Source of the DNA: Anaeramoeba flamelloides
Taxonomy: Eukaryota; Metamonada; Anaeramoebidae
DNA: 64,000 nucleotides
NCBI GenBank assembly: GCA_027625915.1
Contig: JANTQA010000023.1
Location: 20,398,001-20,462,000, forward strand
Direction of reading: 5' to 3'
In this document: one piece after another, positions 30,712-42,659 of the stretch
Layout of the letters: every line of letters starts with the position of its first letter
How positions within the stretch are numbered: the stretch's first letter is position 1
Program-made: the position numbers and the translations under genes
The notes under the pieces: generated by a model
Told to the model about the DNA's origin: nothing
Database searches by the model: none
The model's input: only the letters and a program-made list of their open reading frames with translations

Positions 30712-33700
30712 TTAATCAATACGAGTGAAAGTAAACCCAACAAAATTGTTTACTACGTCTTTTTTCGAGAAATTTTTAGGACTTTTAATATTTTTAATTA
30801 CTGTTTTTACTTGTTTATCAAAATTTTTAAAATATGAATTAGAAAAATAAGACAAGTCCATTTCATTTTCAAGTTGAGGAATAAATGGTGGAGTTGAATT
30901 CTTAAGGCCAGTGAAATCAATTTCATTAAAAAAGGAATGTTTTTTGATTTTTTCAATAAATACAGAAGGTTTTTCTTTTATTGGTATCGCCAAAAGTTTA
31001 ATAATAAGATCCCATGCTTCTTCCCCGATGATTTTTTCCCCATTTTGCAATAAAGGCTGTGTTAATTGGACTTGATAGTGAAGAATATTACTATAATTTT
31101 AAAATACAAATTAATAATTAATGAATATGTTTTTATTAATTTTGTGATTTTTTTTTTCTTTTTGATTTAAAATTCTTTTTCCTAATTGTGTACATCTCCA
31201 GTGAATTTCCAGAATAGAATGAAAAACTGATAACTGTATTTTATTGTTTAAAAAATCATGAGTATCTTTATTATATCCAGTTTTTTATTGAAATTTTCCG
31301 TTGCACATTGTTTTGTGCAAAAAAAAAGATAATTGTTTTTTTTTTTTTTTTGGGAAATATTTTTGAAGAATATATTTTGAAATAAATACATAAGTCATTG
31401 ATCCAATCGGTATTAATATTAAGCTTAATTTTACATTTTCAGTTTATGAATAGAAAATCTGATAAAAAGAGGATTTTATTTGGGATATAAAAAAAAATCC
31501 CCCACTTTTTTTTTTTTTTTATTGTTGAGGAGAGGTGATTCAACAAAATTACCTCCTATTTGCCTGAAACTCTAAAATTGTATTTAGGGTTTTTTTATCC
31601 TAACTGTAATGTAAGCAGGATTACAGCTCAAAGGATATCTTTTCTTTAAAAAATAAAAAGAATAAATTATTTCGGAAAAAAAGACAAGAAAAAGAGAAAG
31701 AAAAGCAAGAAATGAAAGAGAGTCAAAAAAATAAAAAAAAAGAAAAAACTTTCAGTGAAAAGTTTTTTTTGTGCCCCAAGTGTTGAATGGGCTGGTGGTT
31801 GTTTCCTTTTATGTCGTTTTTTTTTGGATCGCCACCATAGGTTGTTTTAATAAAGATTTCTAAATATTTGAACAACTATAGATCAAATGAAAAAGGCTGT
31901 TTATTAAATTTTGATTTAGAACTTTATAGATGGGTTGAATCTAAAAAGCTCTGTTTTTTAAGAATAAGATTTGGTTTTCGAAATTTTCTTTTCGGTTGCT
32001 TTGCTTTTTTTTTTTTTTTTTTTTGTGTTATTTTTTTTTTTATTATTTTATTTTTTTTTTTTTTTGTAAGTTTCCCAAATCTTGTTTTCGCAAAATCCCA
32101 GTACAAGATACCGACTCGACAGCAAAAACCCAGTCAAAGTAACGACTCGACAGATAGTACGGAAAGTTCAATTCGGTTCACTTTGGTTGGTTTCAGATCG
32201 CATTCGTTGGATTCAGTTCAGTTGCATAATCCCTCGTCGAAGATCTGATCATGAACAAGTTTGGTTGGGTTAGTCATGATCAGGTCAACCAATTCTTATA
32301 ATGATTTTTTATACTTTTTACCTTTCCCAAACACCTAAAAAAACAAAAAGAGAAGGAACATAGAGCCCAAGCAACTTAAGAAAGGAAATTTGGAAAAGGT
32401 AAAAAGTATAAAAAATAAAATCCCCCACTTTTTTGGAAATACCTTAATATCCCACAAAAGAAAAAATAAATAATTGAAAAATCAAATAAAGCCATTTTAA
32501 TAAAGTGAAAACTTTTTTTTTTATGATTTTGTCAGAATTAAAACTTTTTTAAAAGTTTTGTGTTTTAATAAAGTGAAAATTTTTTTTGAAAAAAGTGATT
32601 TCTTTCACATTCCAACCTCTAAACGATCTTTAAAGGGTTGTTCCTTCGCTTTATTAAAACACAAAACATTTCAAAAATTTTTAATTCTGACAAAGCTTTC
32701 ACCTTTTTAAAACACAAAACTTTCAATTGGTTTTAATTCTGAACGAGTTTTCGCTTTATTGAAATAGAAAACTTGATAAAAGTTTTAAAAAAGCCCTCAC
32801 TTTTGAAAACGACTAACAAAAAATTGTGACATTAATTTTGGAGTGACAAAAATAAAAAAAATATTGGTAAATTTGTTCAAATTCTATAAGTAATATTGAT
32901 CATCCAAAAGTTTTGATATCATGTCCTAATTGTTTCTTTGTTTTTCCGAATTTAAAAGAACTCAACTGTAAACATAATATCAATCAACGAAAATAAATTT
33001 ATTGATCGATGTAACAGATGAAGTAATTAGTAAAACTTAATGTAAACAAAAAAGACAAAAAATGATTACTATATTTTGTAAATCAAAATTATTTCCAAAT
33101 TGAACGAAATTGTAGTATTTTTATTCTTTAAAATGTCTTTACTGTTTCAAAACTTTTGAATTGTAGTTTATTTTAGAATTAAATTTTGATTTATCTTTGA
33201 TACATTGTTAATCAATTTAGTAAGGTATTCCTCTTTAAAGTTATTTTAAAAAAAAGTTTCATTTAAATAGTTGGTATACTTCAACAGATCTATTTCCAGG
33301 ACTTTTTTTAAAAAACTTTTTTGTTCACACACTTTTAAAATTGCTTTAATATTTCTAACTTAAAAACAGATCTAAAAATCGATCAAAAAAAAAAAAGAAA
33401 AATTCTTTACCTTAAAGTTTCTTCGATTGTTGATGCTTGGAATGGTGGTTTACCACTTAACATTTCAAAAAGAATACACCCTAAAGACCAAAAATCTACA
33501 GAATTATCATAACCCTTTCTTGATAATATTTCGGGCGACACTATAAATTTTATTAAAAAAAAAAAATAAAAAGAATTTGATTTTATTTAATAAATATTAT
33601 TATTTATAAATAATTATTACTTACTATAGTTTGGTGTACCGACAATTGAATATCGTCGTGTAAATAATTTTTCATCATTAACCCTTTTTAACGTTTTTTT

Positions 33701-36700
33701 CCAACTTTGATTTTCAGAAAAATAGCTTTTAGAAAGACCAAAATCAGTTAATTTTAAATGGCCATCCACACCAATAAGAAAATTTGCTGGTTTAAGATCA
33801 CTTTAATTTTTTATAAAAAATAAATAAATCAAATTATTATTCAAGAAATTTTAGTAGAAATATATATATATATAGTTGCAAAAAAAAAAAAAAAAAGAAT
33901 AAACTAATTAATCAGAATTTGTAAATAAAAATAAAAAAATAGATTTTTTTAGAAAAAATTAATCATTTTTTATGGGTATGTCCTTCTTTATGAAAAAAAA
34001 ATAGATTGTTATTTTTCAAAACATATTAAAAGAAATAAATCTTAATGAACTAATTTCAAATCAAGACAGTTTGAAATTATTTTCATTAATTAATAATCGT
34101 GAAATCTATGATTTTACGCTTAAATTTTTGAAAGGGAATTTAAGTCTAAGGGCAACTAGAGTGTAATTTACACTTCTTCAATAATAAATAAAAAAGTTTC
34201 TATTTTTTTTTTCAACTATTGAATTTTTTTGGGTTAAAAAGTTTGAATTGGGGTTTATATTTCAAAAATAAGGATGTGGCTAATTTCTGTAGACATTTGT
34301 GGGATTTTGAAAATTATATATATATTTTTCCAGGGATGTGATTTGGCTTGTGGAACACACAGGCAGTCCCAATTCACACTAATACCATTAATTATTTAAC
34401 AGAATACATCACTAAAAACAATGTCCAATTTCACAAGAAGATTTTTGTTTGAAAATCAGTCCTGTTATCATTGTATTGTTCACCAATGATAAAACCAATA
34501 ATAATATAATAACAACCTATATCCTAAGTATAACTTTATATTTTAATAAAATCATTTTTTTCACTTTAATTTTAAAATCTTAAAAAACAAGTATAAGAAA
34601 AAAAAATCTAGATTGAAGGAGAGTTGGGATGTTTCCTCTCAACGGTTGTAGAAATCAAAATAAAGAGATAAATCTACAACTTCATCATGCTGATTTTTTC
34701 ACTTCATAAAAAACATATTGCAAAAAATACAAATTATAAAAAACATAAAAAGAATGATAACACAAAAATATTTTTTTTTGTTTACTTTTTAAATGATTAT
34801 TAATTACATTTATACCAATTTTTAATGAATAATTGCAGACTTCTATTTACCAAATGATATTTTTTTTTTATTTTATGATTAATTTATCAGAAAATAAAAA
34901 AAAAGCAACGTTTATCATTTTTTCCTTTATAACACAATATTATTGTTTAATATTCGAAAACAATCAATAAATAACCAAATTGAAATCCTGATTAGATTTT
35001 CAAAAGAGTAATTGTACTCTGATTATTAAAGAATTGGTAAAAAAAAACTCAATGATTACAAGTTGAATGATCGAAAGTAAAATATTTATATTGATTAATC
35101 TGAACTACAACTCTCTGAGACCTAGTCAGTTCTTATTTGTGAAGAGATCCTTTTAATAACAATACAAAAAAAAAAAAAACAACAAAATAACGTAATCATT
35201 TACTTTTTTTTGGAACCATCTTCTTGTTTGTTTCACTTCACTTTTACGAAAATGATTTTGGTTTTACTTAGAAAAAGAAAAAAAAAATACAAAATACAAA
35301 ATGTATCTTCTTGATGACTTATATAATGGAATCTTCTTTGTTTTGTGTGATGATTATTATATAAATTTACTCATTGTATTTTATAAAACTTTTAAAGTTG
35401 GTACTTAATGTACCTATAAAAGAATAAAATCTAAAAAGTTGTGCTAAAAATATTAAGTTTTTCATTCCTTTGATGAAATTATTTTTATAAATTTTTTTTT
35501 GAATTTTGTCCAGATTTTTTTTTCCTATAAACTCAGAATTATTGTTCAATTTGATAAGTTAAATATTATTTTTTTTGTGTAATGTGAAAGATATTCGAAA
35601 TCAGCCATCTTTTTGTGAAAATGGCCAATACAAGTTTACAAATGTAAGAAATAGATTTCAAAATATTCTTAAAATATCATACTGTTAGTTTATTGATGCT
35701 TGTATTTTTATTTGTGGGATGAGCATTTTAAAAGTTTAATTTACAATAGAGGAAAATTAAAAATTATTAGTTTTAAAAAATATTAATTTAAATAATATTT
35801 TCTTCGTTTTTGAATAATTGGAAGAAAACAAAAAAAATTAATGAATTTCATAACATATTAAATTGAAATTATATTTTTAAGTAAATAGTCTATCGGAAAA
35901 ACTAGTGATAATAAAAGAAGAAAGGGGGGAAAGTTCAAAAAATAAAAAAAAAGAATTGGACATAATACTCATTATTTTTTTGGAATTTTGAAAAGATTTT
36001 TTATCACATCAATACCAAATTTTTGTTCAAAAAAAGTCCTTGTAATTTTTCTCCAAATAATTTCACAAATAAAAAAAAAAACAGTATTTGAATTGTAAGA
36101 CATCCATTCGGGGTCTTTTTTAGCGATAATAAGTATTAAAAACTCGTACTATCCCTTATAATTCGCTTATTTATATGAATTCCAATAAAGTATTTTTTTT
36201 ACAAATGGATTATTTTTTGACTTCTTTTGATGAGATAGAGCAAAAAACATCATAAAGAGGATTTTTAAACTTTAACAAAAATGGAAAAATTAATGGATTT
36301 TTTATTTCAAAATGGTCAAAGTTCAAAAAGGAAAAGCCAAATTAAATCTCTCAAGTTTTCGTTTCCTATTAATTTGCTGAAAAGTCTGGAATTTTTTCAG
36401 CTCATAATTAGTAAGAACGATTTGGGAATTGGAAATGAAAATTTTTATTTGTTAATGAAAAAATAAAAGTCTTGAAAAGGTGTGCTGAAATTTCAAAAAG
36501 CTCAGTCTTTCATTTTTTATCCATCACAAAAAAATTAGTTCAAAAAAAATAATTGATTTGTTTAATAATCTATAACAAAAAAAAATTTTTTTTTACCCAG
36601 CCTGAATCCTTGTTCCTTTTTTGTTCTCCATTTATGTCCCGAATCATAAAATATTTGTGAAAAATCTTGCCAAAACATCTGTGAAAAATAAATTTTAATA

Positions 36701-38055
36701 TTGTTTGGAGGGGTATTACTAAAGTAGAATATAGGAGTTGGAGAAATTTTGGAAACTGCAAAATTTAAAAAATTGTTAATTTTTGTGAATTCTTTGCTGT
36801 TATGTTCAAAAATGTTTCAATTTTTTTGAAACATTTTTCAAAAAAGAGATGTCAGTATATATGGCCTTGGTGGTTCAAAAAAAAAAATGAATTAATGGTT
36901 TTCATCACGTTTATTTATTCAGCAAAATAACAATTAACTAAAAAAATTTTTTTCTCCTGTTCTTTTGACAAATTTTTGTGAATTGTAACAACAATTTGAA
37001 AGACCCACTTGACAATTGTTTTTTTTTTGGAGACTAAAACAAACAAAAAAAAGAAAACCAACTTCAAAAAGTGTTTAGGTTGTTTTTAGTGAATTGGTTG
37101 AAAAATTTTTCTCAATTGAAGAGGAAAAAAATTGACTTTGAGAAATTCCAAAAAAGACAAGAAAAAAGATTTAAGACAACACAAAAAAAGAAAAAATACA
37201 TAAAAAAGAAAAGAGAAAAACAAAAGAAAAAAGATCATACCGATGTATAAAGCCAAGGCTATGGAGGTCCTCTAAAGCACAAATCATTTCTGCCAAATAA
37301 AATTTGGCTGTTTCTTCATTAACAGACCCAATTTCTGACAACAACGATTTCAAATCTCCACCAGGATGGTAGTCCATGACAAAGTTAAGATATTCGTCGT
37401 CTTGAAAGCAAGAGTAGAGTCTCACGAGCCAATCGGAGTTATGGGTTGCAAGTATTTCTCTTTCAGTCCAAATGTTTTGGATCTGGTTTACAGAATTGAT
37501 GTTACTTTTTTCCACACGCTTCAGTGCATAAAGATTTGCAGCGTTGTCTTCCTTTTTGTTGCTTTTGATTTTCAGGTTATTCATTAACTTATTTTTCTTT
37601 TTTTCCTTGATAAGGAACACAGATCCGTAATTACCTTTCCCAATCAGACCTAAAATAATAAAAAACTCGACTTGGATTTTTGACCTTTTAATCCTTAGGT
37701 ACGTGGTTTCATTAAAGTGAACATGCTTTGTGATCTCTAAAGAGCTCTCTTCTTCAATTTTTTGCTTTTTTAATTCAGACTTGACCAACTTTAACCTTTT
37801 TTTCCTTTGGTGCAAATAATGAAACCTTTCTAATTGGGTTTGGGTAAGGTATTTCTTACAAATGTTGGATTTTTGAAAGTCAATTGGCTTGATTTTTGTT
37901 GGTACATTTTTTTTTTTATCATATTTATTCCATTTTGTTTTTTTTATTTTTTTTTTTATTTGTTCATCTTCCTTTTCTTTTTCCTTCCCTTTTTCTTTTT
38001 CTTTTTCTTCTTCACTTCCAATTGACTTTTCTTGGAATTCTTTTTCTGTCATCAA
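30712..38055 (-). CDS. NDR/LATS-type AGC protein kinase, 4 exons
   Basis: A Ser/Thr kinase of the NDR group, which in other eukaryotes works with MOB co-activators and Ste20-like kinases in Hippo/MEN-type control of growth, division and cell shape. Exons 38055-37241, 33800-33625, 33540-33411 and 31090-30712 join in frame to 499 residues. An E/K-rich start is followed by a basic helical region (about 65-100) where NDR kinases bind MOB. The kinase domain has GKGNYGSV (140-146 core), catalytic K179 in YALK, E198, HRDLKPAN (271-278), DFG (291-293), the NDR-type insert after DFG (297-321), activation site S323 in [11 protein letters not shown], and SPE. The C-terminus [10 protein letters not shown] carries a hydrophobic-motif Thr (T494) like NDR FINYTY. 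A ~20-residue lysine-rich insert sits in the N-lobe (150-172). Intron 1 is 3.4 kb. All key catalytic residues are present. The group is well supported; the choice between NDR and LATS is not settled. Confidence 0.9.
31585..32418. repeat. GC-richer repeat, copy A, inverted partner at 42660-43400, in kinase intron 3
   Basis: The stretch matches 42660-43400 in reverse complement over some 650 bp, including GACTCGACAG motifs (two copies 43 bp apart), TTCAGTTCAGTTG and AGCCCATTCAACACTTGGGG. Its right edge is a hairpin: arms 32304-32331 and 32389-32416 match over 28 bases with one mismatch. AAATCCCCCACTTTTTT occurs just outside at about 31492 and 32418, a possible insertion duplication. The plus frames at 31868 and 32082 lie inside it and are not supported as genes. 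Confidence 0.65.
32505..32790. repeat. Inverted-repeat cluster with GTTTTGTGTTTTAATAAAG motif
   Basis: GTTTTGTGTTTTAATAAAG (near 32555) is mirrored by CTTTATTAAAACACAAAAC (near 32650), and TTTGTCAGAATTAAAA by TTTTAATTCTGACAAAG. Further imperfect copies follow to 32780. The structure is a nested palindrome typical of a foldback or MITE. It lies within intron 3 of the kinase gene. Confidence 0.65.
33801..37240 (-). other. 3.4-kb first intron of the NDR-like kinase
   Basis: Separates the HR of the HRD motif from its D. Donor GTATGA and acceptor AAAG are readable on the minus strand. The interior is AT-rich with a short TA run (near 33861), homopolymers and no element with clear ends. Small open frames inside (35367 minus, 36281 plus, 36570 minus) have no recognisable content. 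Confidence 0.8.
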
Positions 38056-38289
38056 AACTTTTAAAAAATAATATTTTGTTAATTTGTTGTAAAAAAATGA
38101 ATCTGCCAGTATTAAAAGTTTTGATTAAGTTTTCCTCTGTTTGGAAACAATTTGTTATTTTATTTAAGAGAAGAATATTTGAGTGAGTTCCTTAACTTTT
38201 TAGAGATGATCAGTAGTGTAGGGATTATTTTTCTAAAGTCAGACAAAGTTATTCTCTTATTTTTCAATTTTTTAGTTTTTCTTCAGATC
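38056..38289. promoter_or_regulatory. Upstream region of the NDR-like kinase
   Basis: The 230 bases between the kinase start codon and the next mobile element must hold its 5' UTR and at least part of its promoter, unless transcription starts inside the element. No core promoter motif can be named. Confidence 0.3.
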
Positions 38290-38694
38290 ACATTTCCAAA
38301 AAGTGATGTATTAATATTTTAAGTTTTTTTTACTAAATTTATTATTTTTCCAAAAACTATAAAACTTTTACGGATCTACCCTGACTGGAGGGTTTCTTGT
38401 TAAACGGACTTGAGGATTCTAAGAGCAAAAAAACAATTTAATAATCAAATAAAAATGTTTGGGGAAGAAACAGAAATTCAAAATGGAAAATAATTTTAGA
38501 AATCAGAAAACAAAAACCAAACCAAATATTTTTATTTGATCATTAAATGAATAGTTTTGCGATTATTAACCTCAAGCTTGTTAACAAGAAACTTCTACTG
38601 TGGGAGCGCATCGGAAAAGTTTTATAGTTTTTGGAAAAATGACAAATTTAGTAAAAACAACTTAAAATATTAAGACATCACTTTTTGGACATGT
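38290..38694. mobile_element. ~405-bp MITE, same family as 50072-50496
   Basis: Left end ACATTTCCAAAAAGTGATG and right end complement ACATGTCCAAAAAGTGATG match. The arms remain complementary for over 100 bp, through TTAATATTTTAAG and AAAACTATAAAACTTTT and on to a CTTGAGG motif. The copy at 50072 has the same arms and a clear 7-bp duplication. Here I see no flanking duplication, so this copy may be older. It lies just upstream of the kinase gene. Confidence 0.75.
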
Positions 38695-41115
38695 GTATGT
38701 GTTATAATACCTCTTATTTTTGAAATATTCCAAAACTAAATCAAATATTTAAAGAAGTGTGCTGTTATAGTTGTTATTGATTTAGAGTTTTGGAGCTTTT
38801 TTTATTGTCTCTCTTTTTGAAAATTTTATTTTCTTTAAATTTTTTTTATAGTCAAAAATTACTTTAGATTTTAAAAAAGTTTTGAATTTTTTACAAATAT
38901 TTAATAAAAAATCAAAATTTCAGTTAAATAAAATACTCAAAATGATTTATAATATGAAATTGGTTTTATATATAAAAAAGAATTATTTCAGACATCTAAG
39001 AATAAAAATTATTGGTTATTTTTTCAGAGATTGTGAATGGAATTATTTTCTACATTAAAATCCCTTTATTTGAATAGATTGAAGAATTGTTAGTCCTGCC
39101 ATTTTTATTCTGATAATTCTCATTTTCAATTTGTTTCAAAATAAATGGATTAAAATTTTTATTCAGCTTTCTTTAAAGAAGATTAAATCTATCATGTAAA
39201 ATTTGAAATTTAGAATCCATTAAAATCAGCTTAATTTATCCAATCCCCTTTTAGGAATCCAGCTTCTGATTATTTATTTTAATTCTTGAGATGTGATTTT
39301 TTTGGAAAGCTGAATGAAATTTTTGGTTTTTTTATTTTAAAATATATCGTATTTGTTATAATTTAATCAAATCTAAAATTATATCAAAATTGGTTGATTA
39401 TTAAGGAGTTTCCAGAAAAAATCTAGGTTGATATATCAGATTTTTTTTTAAAACATATCAAGAATTGCACAAAAATTGTGGTTACTTTAAGTTTGATAAT
39501 TCAACACACTTTTTTTTTTTTTTTTGAAATTCTCTTAAATTTAAAAAAGTTCGAAATGAATCAAAACAATTTAACTTGGGGAAATAGTAAATTCTTATTT
39601 ATTGTTTTTCCCCAAAGATGATAAAGTAATTATATTTACAAGGATACAATTAAACCGATAAATAAAACTTATTTATCAACTTTAGAGTAATGAATAATCA
39701 TTTTTAAAAGAAATCATATATCCCAAGTTAATTTCCAGTCTTGGTGATTTGATATTTTTTTTTGTTTCAGATTTTTAGATTAAAATAAGAAAAAGAAAAA
39801 TTTAAAAAAAAAAAATTATTCGGTAGAAATCTCACATTTTTTAATTTCCGAGAGTTTTTATGAATAAACATGTTAGATTTAAATCTTATTTAAAAAATAC
39901 AAGAATGATAAATAGAATATCTTTCCTTTGATATCACAAAAAAATTATATTATTTTTAATACACAAATATTGATTAAATTTCTTGAAATTTATAAGATGA
40001 GGTAATATTTTTTTCATAAATATCAACAATTAAAAATCCTGTGAGGTATTATTTTCATTTCAGGTATTTTTTTTCATACTACTATATAATTAATTTTCAA
40101 AAAAATCAATTTGTATTTTTTTGAATTGTTTGAACAATATTGTTTTAAAGAATAATCATAATGAAAATGTTTTGTTAGAGGATCTCAATCGTTTTTTATA
40201 CAAATAAATCAAAATAAAAATATATGTTGAAAAATATTTTTATATTAAAGATTATACACATTTTTGTTTTTCAAAAGTAAAAGGAAATTAATAGTTTAAA
40301 AAGAAGTATTTTTCAGTGGAAAAAAATTAGAAAAAAAATAATTTTTTTATAATTTAGAATTAGGGAAAAAAAGTGAAAAACAGTTTTTCATTAGTAACCT
40401 TACTAAAACCGAAAAGTAAAATCAATTAAAAGAAGAAATCAATTAACTTGTAATAATAACCAATTATATTATTTTCAATTAAAACAACAAATACAATTTA
40501 AATATGCTTTGTTATCGAAATTTTTGTAGTGCTTTCTTTGGAAATAACAAAAATATTCTATTTTTTCAGAAAGTTTTTAAAATTGATCAATCAAAAGAAA
40601 AACCATAACCATAAGATAGTATTAAAAAGACTGTTATTAAACTTGGGTACTCTATTTAGTGGTTTACCATTTTATTAATTCTTTTTTTCATTGATCTAAG
40701 TTTTCATTTTCAGTAAGGTTCCCAATTAAAAATCTTGTTGAACTTTACTTACTTGTTTCAGTTTTGTTCCTGAAAGGTTCTTTTGTGTTGTGTAACTATA
40801 GCAAAAAAAAGACACTATTTTACACAAAAAAAGATCAATAATTTCAATTGATAACTTGGAAAAATTTCATTAATCAAAAAAAGAAGTTTTATAAATCGTA
40901 CCCATTTCTCTCTAACGATCCCCGATGAAAAATTCAGTAGATTACTCAATATGATGAATATTCCTAATACTTAACTTCGAACAAAAGAAAATTGTTGGTT
41001 TTTAATACCAAACTTAATTGGGGTTAATCATAATCCAAAGTTCCTCATTATTAAAAACGAGTTAAGTGAATTCATTTTTTTCAATTTCCTAATCTTTTTT
41101 AAACATTTTCTGCAA
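38695..41115. other. Intergenic between kinase and SR-beta-like gene
   Basis: Contains a copy of the ~200-bp palindromic repeat (39130-39345) and a ~395-bp MITE (40362-40756, separate entry); otherwise AT-rich and without coding signal. The last 60 bases before 41116 are T/A-rich and likely leader sequence. Confidence 0.5.
40362..40756. mobile_element. ~395-bp MITE related to 9700-10113
   Basis: The left arm GGGAAAAAAAGTGAAAAACA and AGTAACCTTACTAAAA matches the 9700 copy closely for about 150 bp (including AAATCAATTAAAAGAAGAAA). The right arm ends ...AGTAAGGTTCCCAATTAAAA then AACTTTACTTACTT. The outer ends are more worn than in the 9700 copy and I cannot read the TTA duplication. Confidence 0.7.
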
Positions 41116-42015
41116 ATGCCCGATTGGCACCGAATCAAAACCTTTCTCTTTGGTTATGGAGAAGATGATTATATCCGGTTAGACAACACACTTTGGGATT
41201 ATTTAAGATTTTATGTAGGAACTTGTTTCGCATTTTTAATTGAAAAGATCATTAATCCATGTTATACATATGTTGAAGGCTTGAACTTACCGGTTCCAAC
41301 AGTTGTGGTCCTACTTTTCGTTTGGGCGCTTTTCATCCTTTGCTTAACGATAATTTTGGATAAGATTTTTAAAAGGTTGTTAAAAGGCAAAAGAAAAACA
41401 AAAATCTCTGAAAGGCCAATTGTTGTAATCACAGGTGCCGACAACAAGCAAAGTATGAGCTTGTATGAATTGCTTCGAAGTGGTGACAAGCCAAATGCAA
41501 ATGTGGATCTTAACGAGGAGATGGACAAAGAATTCCCATTAAACTTAGCACCCATTGAAGAAATTACAGAACTGCAAAAAGAAATGGTCGAAAAGCATTT
41601 CCAGGTTGTTTATCTCCCCTTCCAAAAGAGATCGGGTATTACAAATTTTGCAAATGTGGTCGACTATGTAATTTTTGTCACAAACCAAACAGCGCAAATA
41701 GCTACCAAAGGCAAGACACAAAAAAAAGGTACGAAAAATCGATCAAAAAACAATTCCCAAAAGGAAAAGGAAAAAGAAAAGGAAAACAAACGATTCGATC
41801 TCATGAAAAGCTTTTTTGGAAACAAGAAACTCATAGACAGAAAGCCTAAATTCCTTGTCGTTTCTGTAGACAACGAAAGCAAAGTTACTCCAAAATTAGT
41901 ACAACAAGATATTAAACAAAATGTTCCAAACAGCCCCAAATTTGATGTGATCGTAAGCTCATTCCAAAAGAAACAAATGAACCAAATTCTTTTTTATTTA
42001 TTGGGCATGAATTAG
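41116..42015 (+). CDS. SRP receptor beta-like membrane protein with decayed P-loop
   Basis: SR-beta is a small transmembrane GTPase that anchors SR-alpha to the ER for co-translational targeting. This intronless 299-residue protein (human 271) has a 59-residue lead, one membrane segment (about 60-82), a basic cluster and then a Ras-like fold pattern. VVITGADNKQSMSL (103-116) lines up with the SR-beta P-loop VGxxxSGKTSL, but the Gly-Lys pair is absent. YLPF (166-169) sits where DxPG is expected. FLVVSVDNESK (246-256) sits where the family has ...NKxD, followed by a typical KLxQQxI helix. A K-rich linker (196-226) interrupts the domain. The order and spacing fit SR-beta, but GTP binding looks unlikely. 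The ATG at 41116 is the first in frame. It could instead be another ER membrane protein with a degenerate GTPase fold. Confidence 0.55.
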   Translation: MPDWHRIKTFLFGYGEDDYIRLDNTLWDYLRFYVGTCFAFLIEKIINPCYTYVEGLNLPVPTVVVLLFVWALFILCLTIILDKIFKRLLKGKRKTKISERPIVVITGADNKQSMSLYELLRSGDKPNANVDLNEEMDKEFPLNLAPIEEITELQKEMVEKHFQVVYLPFQKRSGITNFANVVDYVIFVTNQTAQIATKGKTQKKGTKNRSKNNSQKEKEKEKENKRFDLMKSFFGNKKLIDRKPKFLVVSVDNESKVTPKLVQQDIKQNVPNSPKFDVIVSSFQKKQMNQILFYLLGMN

Positions 42016-42659
42016 GTTTTCGAAATGCAAAAAATGTATTGTGCTTTTAAATCGACTTTTTCATTTTCTTTTTCTTTTTCATTTTCTTTTTCTTTTTTTT
42101 TTTTTCTCATTTCTTCTTTTTATTATCCCGATTACCAATTTAATTTCTTTCAATTAATGACACCCAACAGTTTTATACTTGAATAGAAAGTAAATTACCA
42201 ACTAAAAATCAAAAAAAACATTAAATAAAACCCTTAACTGGTTTTTTTTGTTTTGGATTTTTATTTTATTTCTTAAAACGCCACCGAGTCAACTTCGAGA
42301 AAACCTTTTTGTGTTAAGGGGGTTGTTTGATCCATAGATTTGAAAAAAAAGTCATCAAACAACAATACCTTCTGAATATAATTTATGGTTTAATGTTTTC
42401 AGATTCCATTAAGTGTTAAAAAGCCAAGAAAAATAAAAGGAAAAAACCATTAATTTTCTCTTGATTTAAATGCTTTTGAAATTAAAGGACAATTCAAATT
42501 TTATGGTAAGCTAATATTGTTTTTATGACTAACAACCTATTTATTGACGAAAAAGAAATGTTAAGTAATGAGATCTTGTTCTAATAATAAAATGTAGGTT
42601 TTCAGATTATCGAAACCTTTGACTTTTTACAAATTTCTTGAAAAGTAGTTTGTGTTTAT
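42016..42659. other. 3' flank of SR-beta-like gene
   Basis: Contains a pyrimidine-rich TTTTCTTTTTC tract (42058-42110), probably in the 3' UTR, and a short stretch with TTAAGGGGGTTG near 42318 that resembles the end motif of the 29193 MITE. No gene seen. Confidence 0.45.

Noticed and set aside
31868-32273. Overlapping plus and minus frames of 60-126 codons
   Set aside because: They span a dispersed repeat with long T-runs; the inverted copy at 42660 does not preserve the frames.
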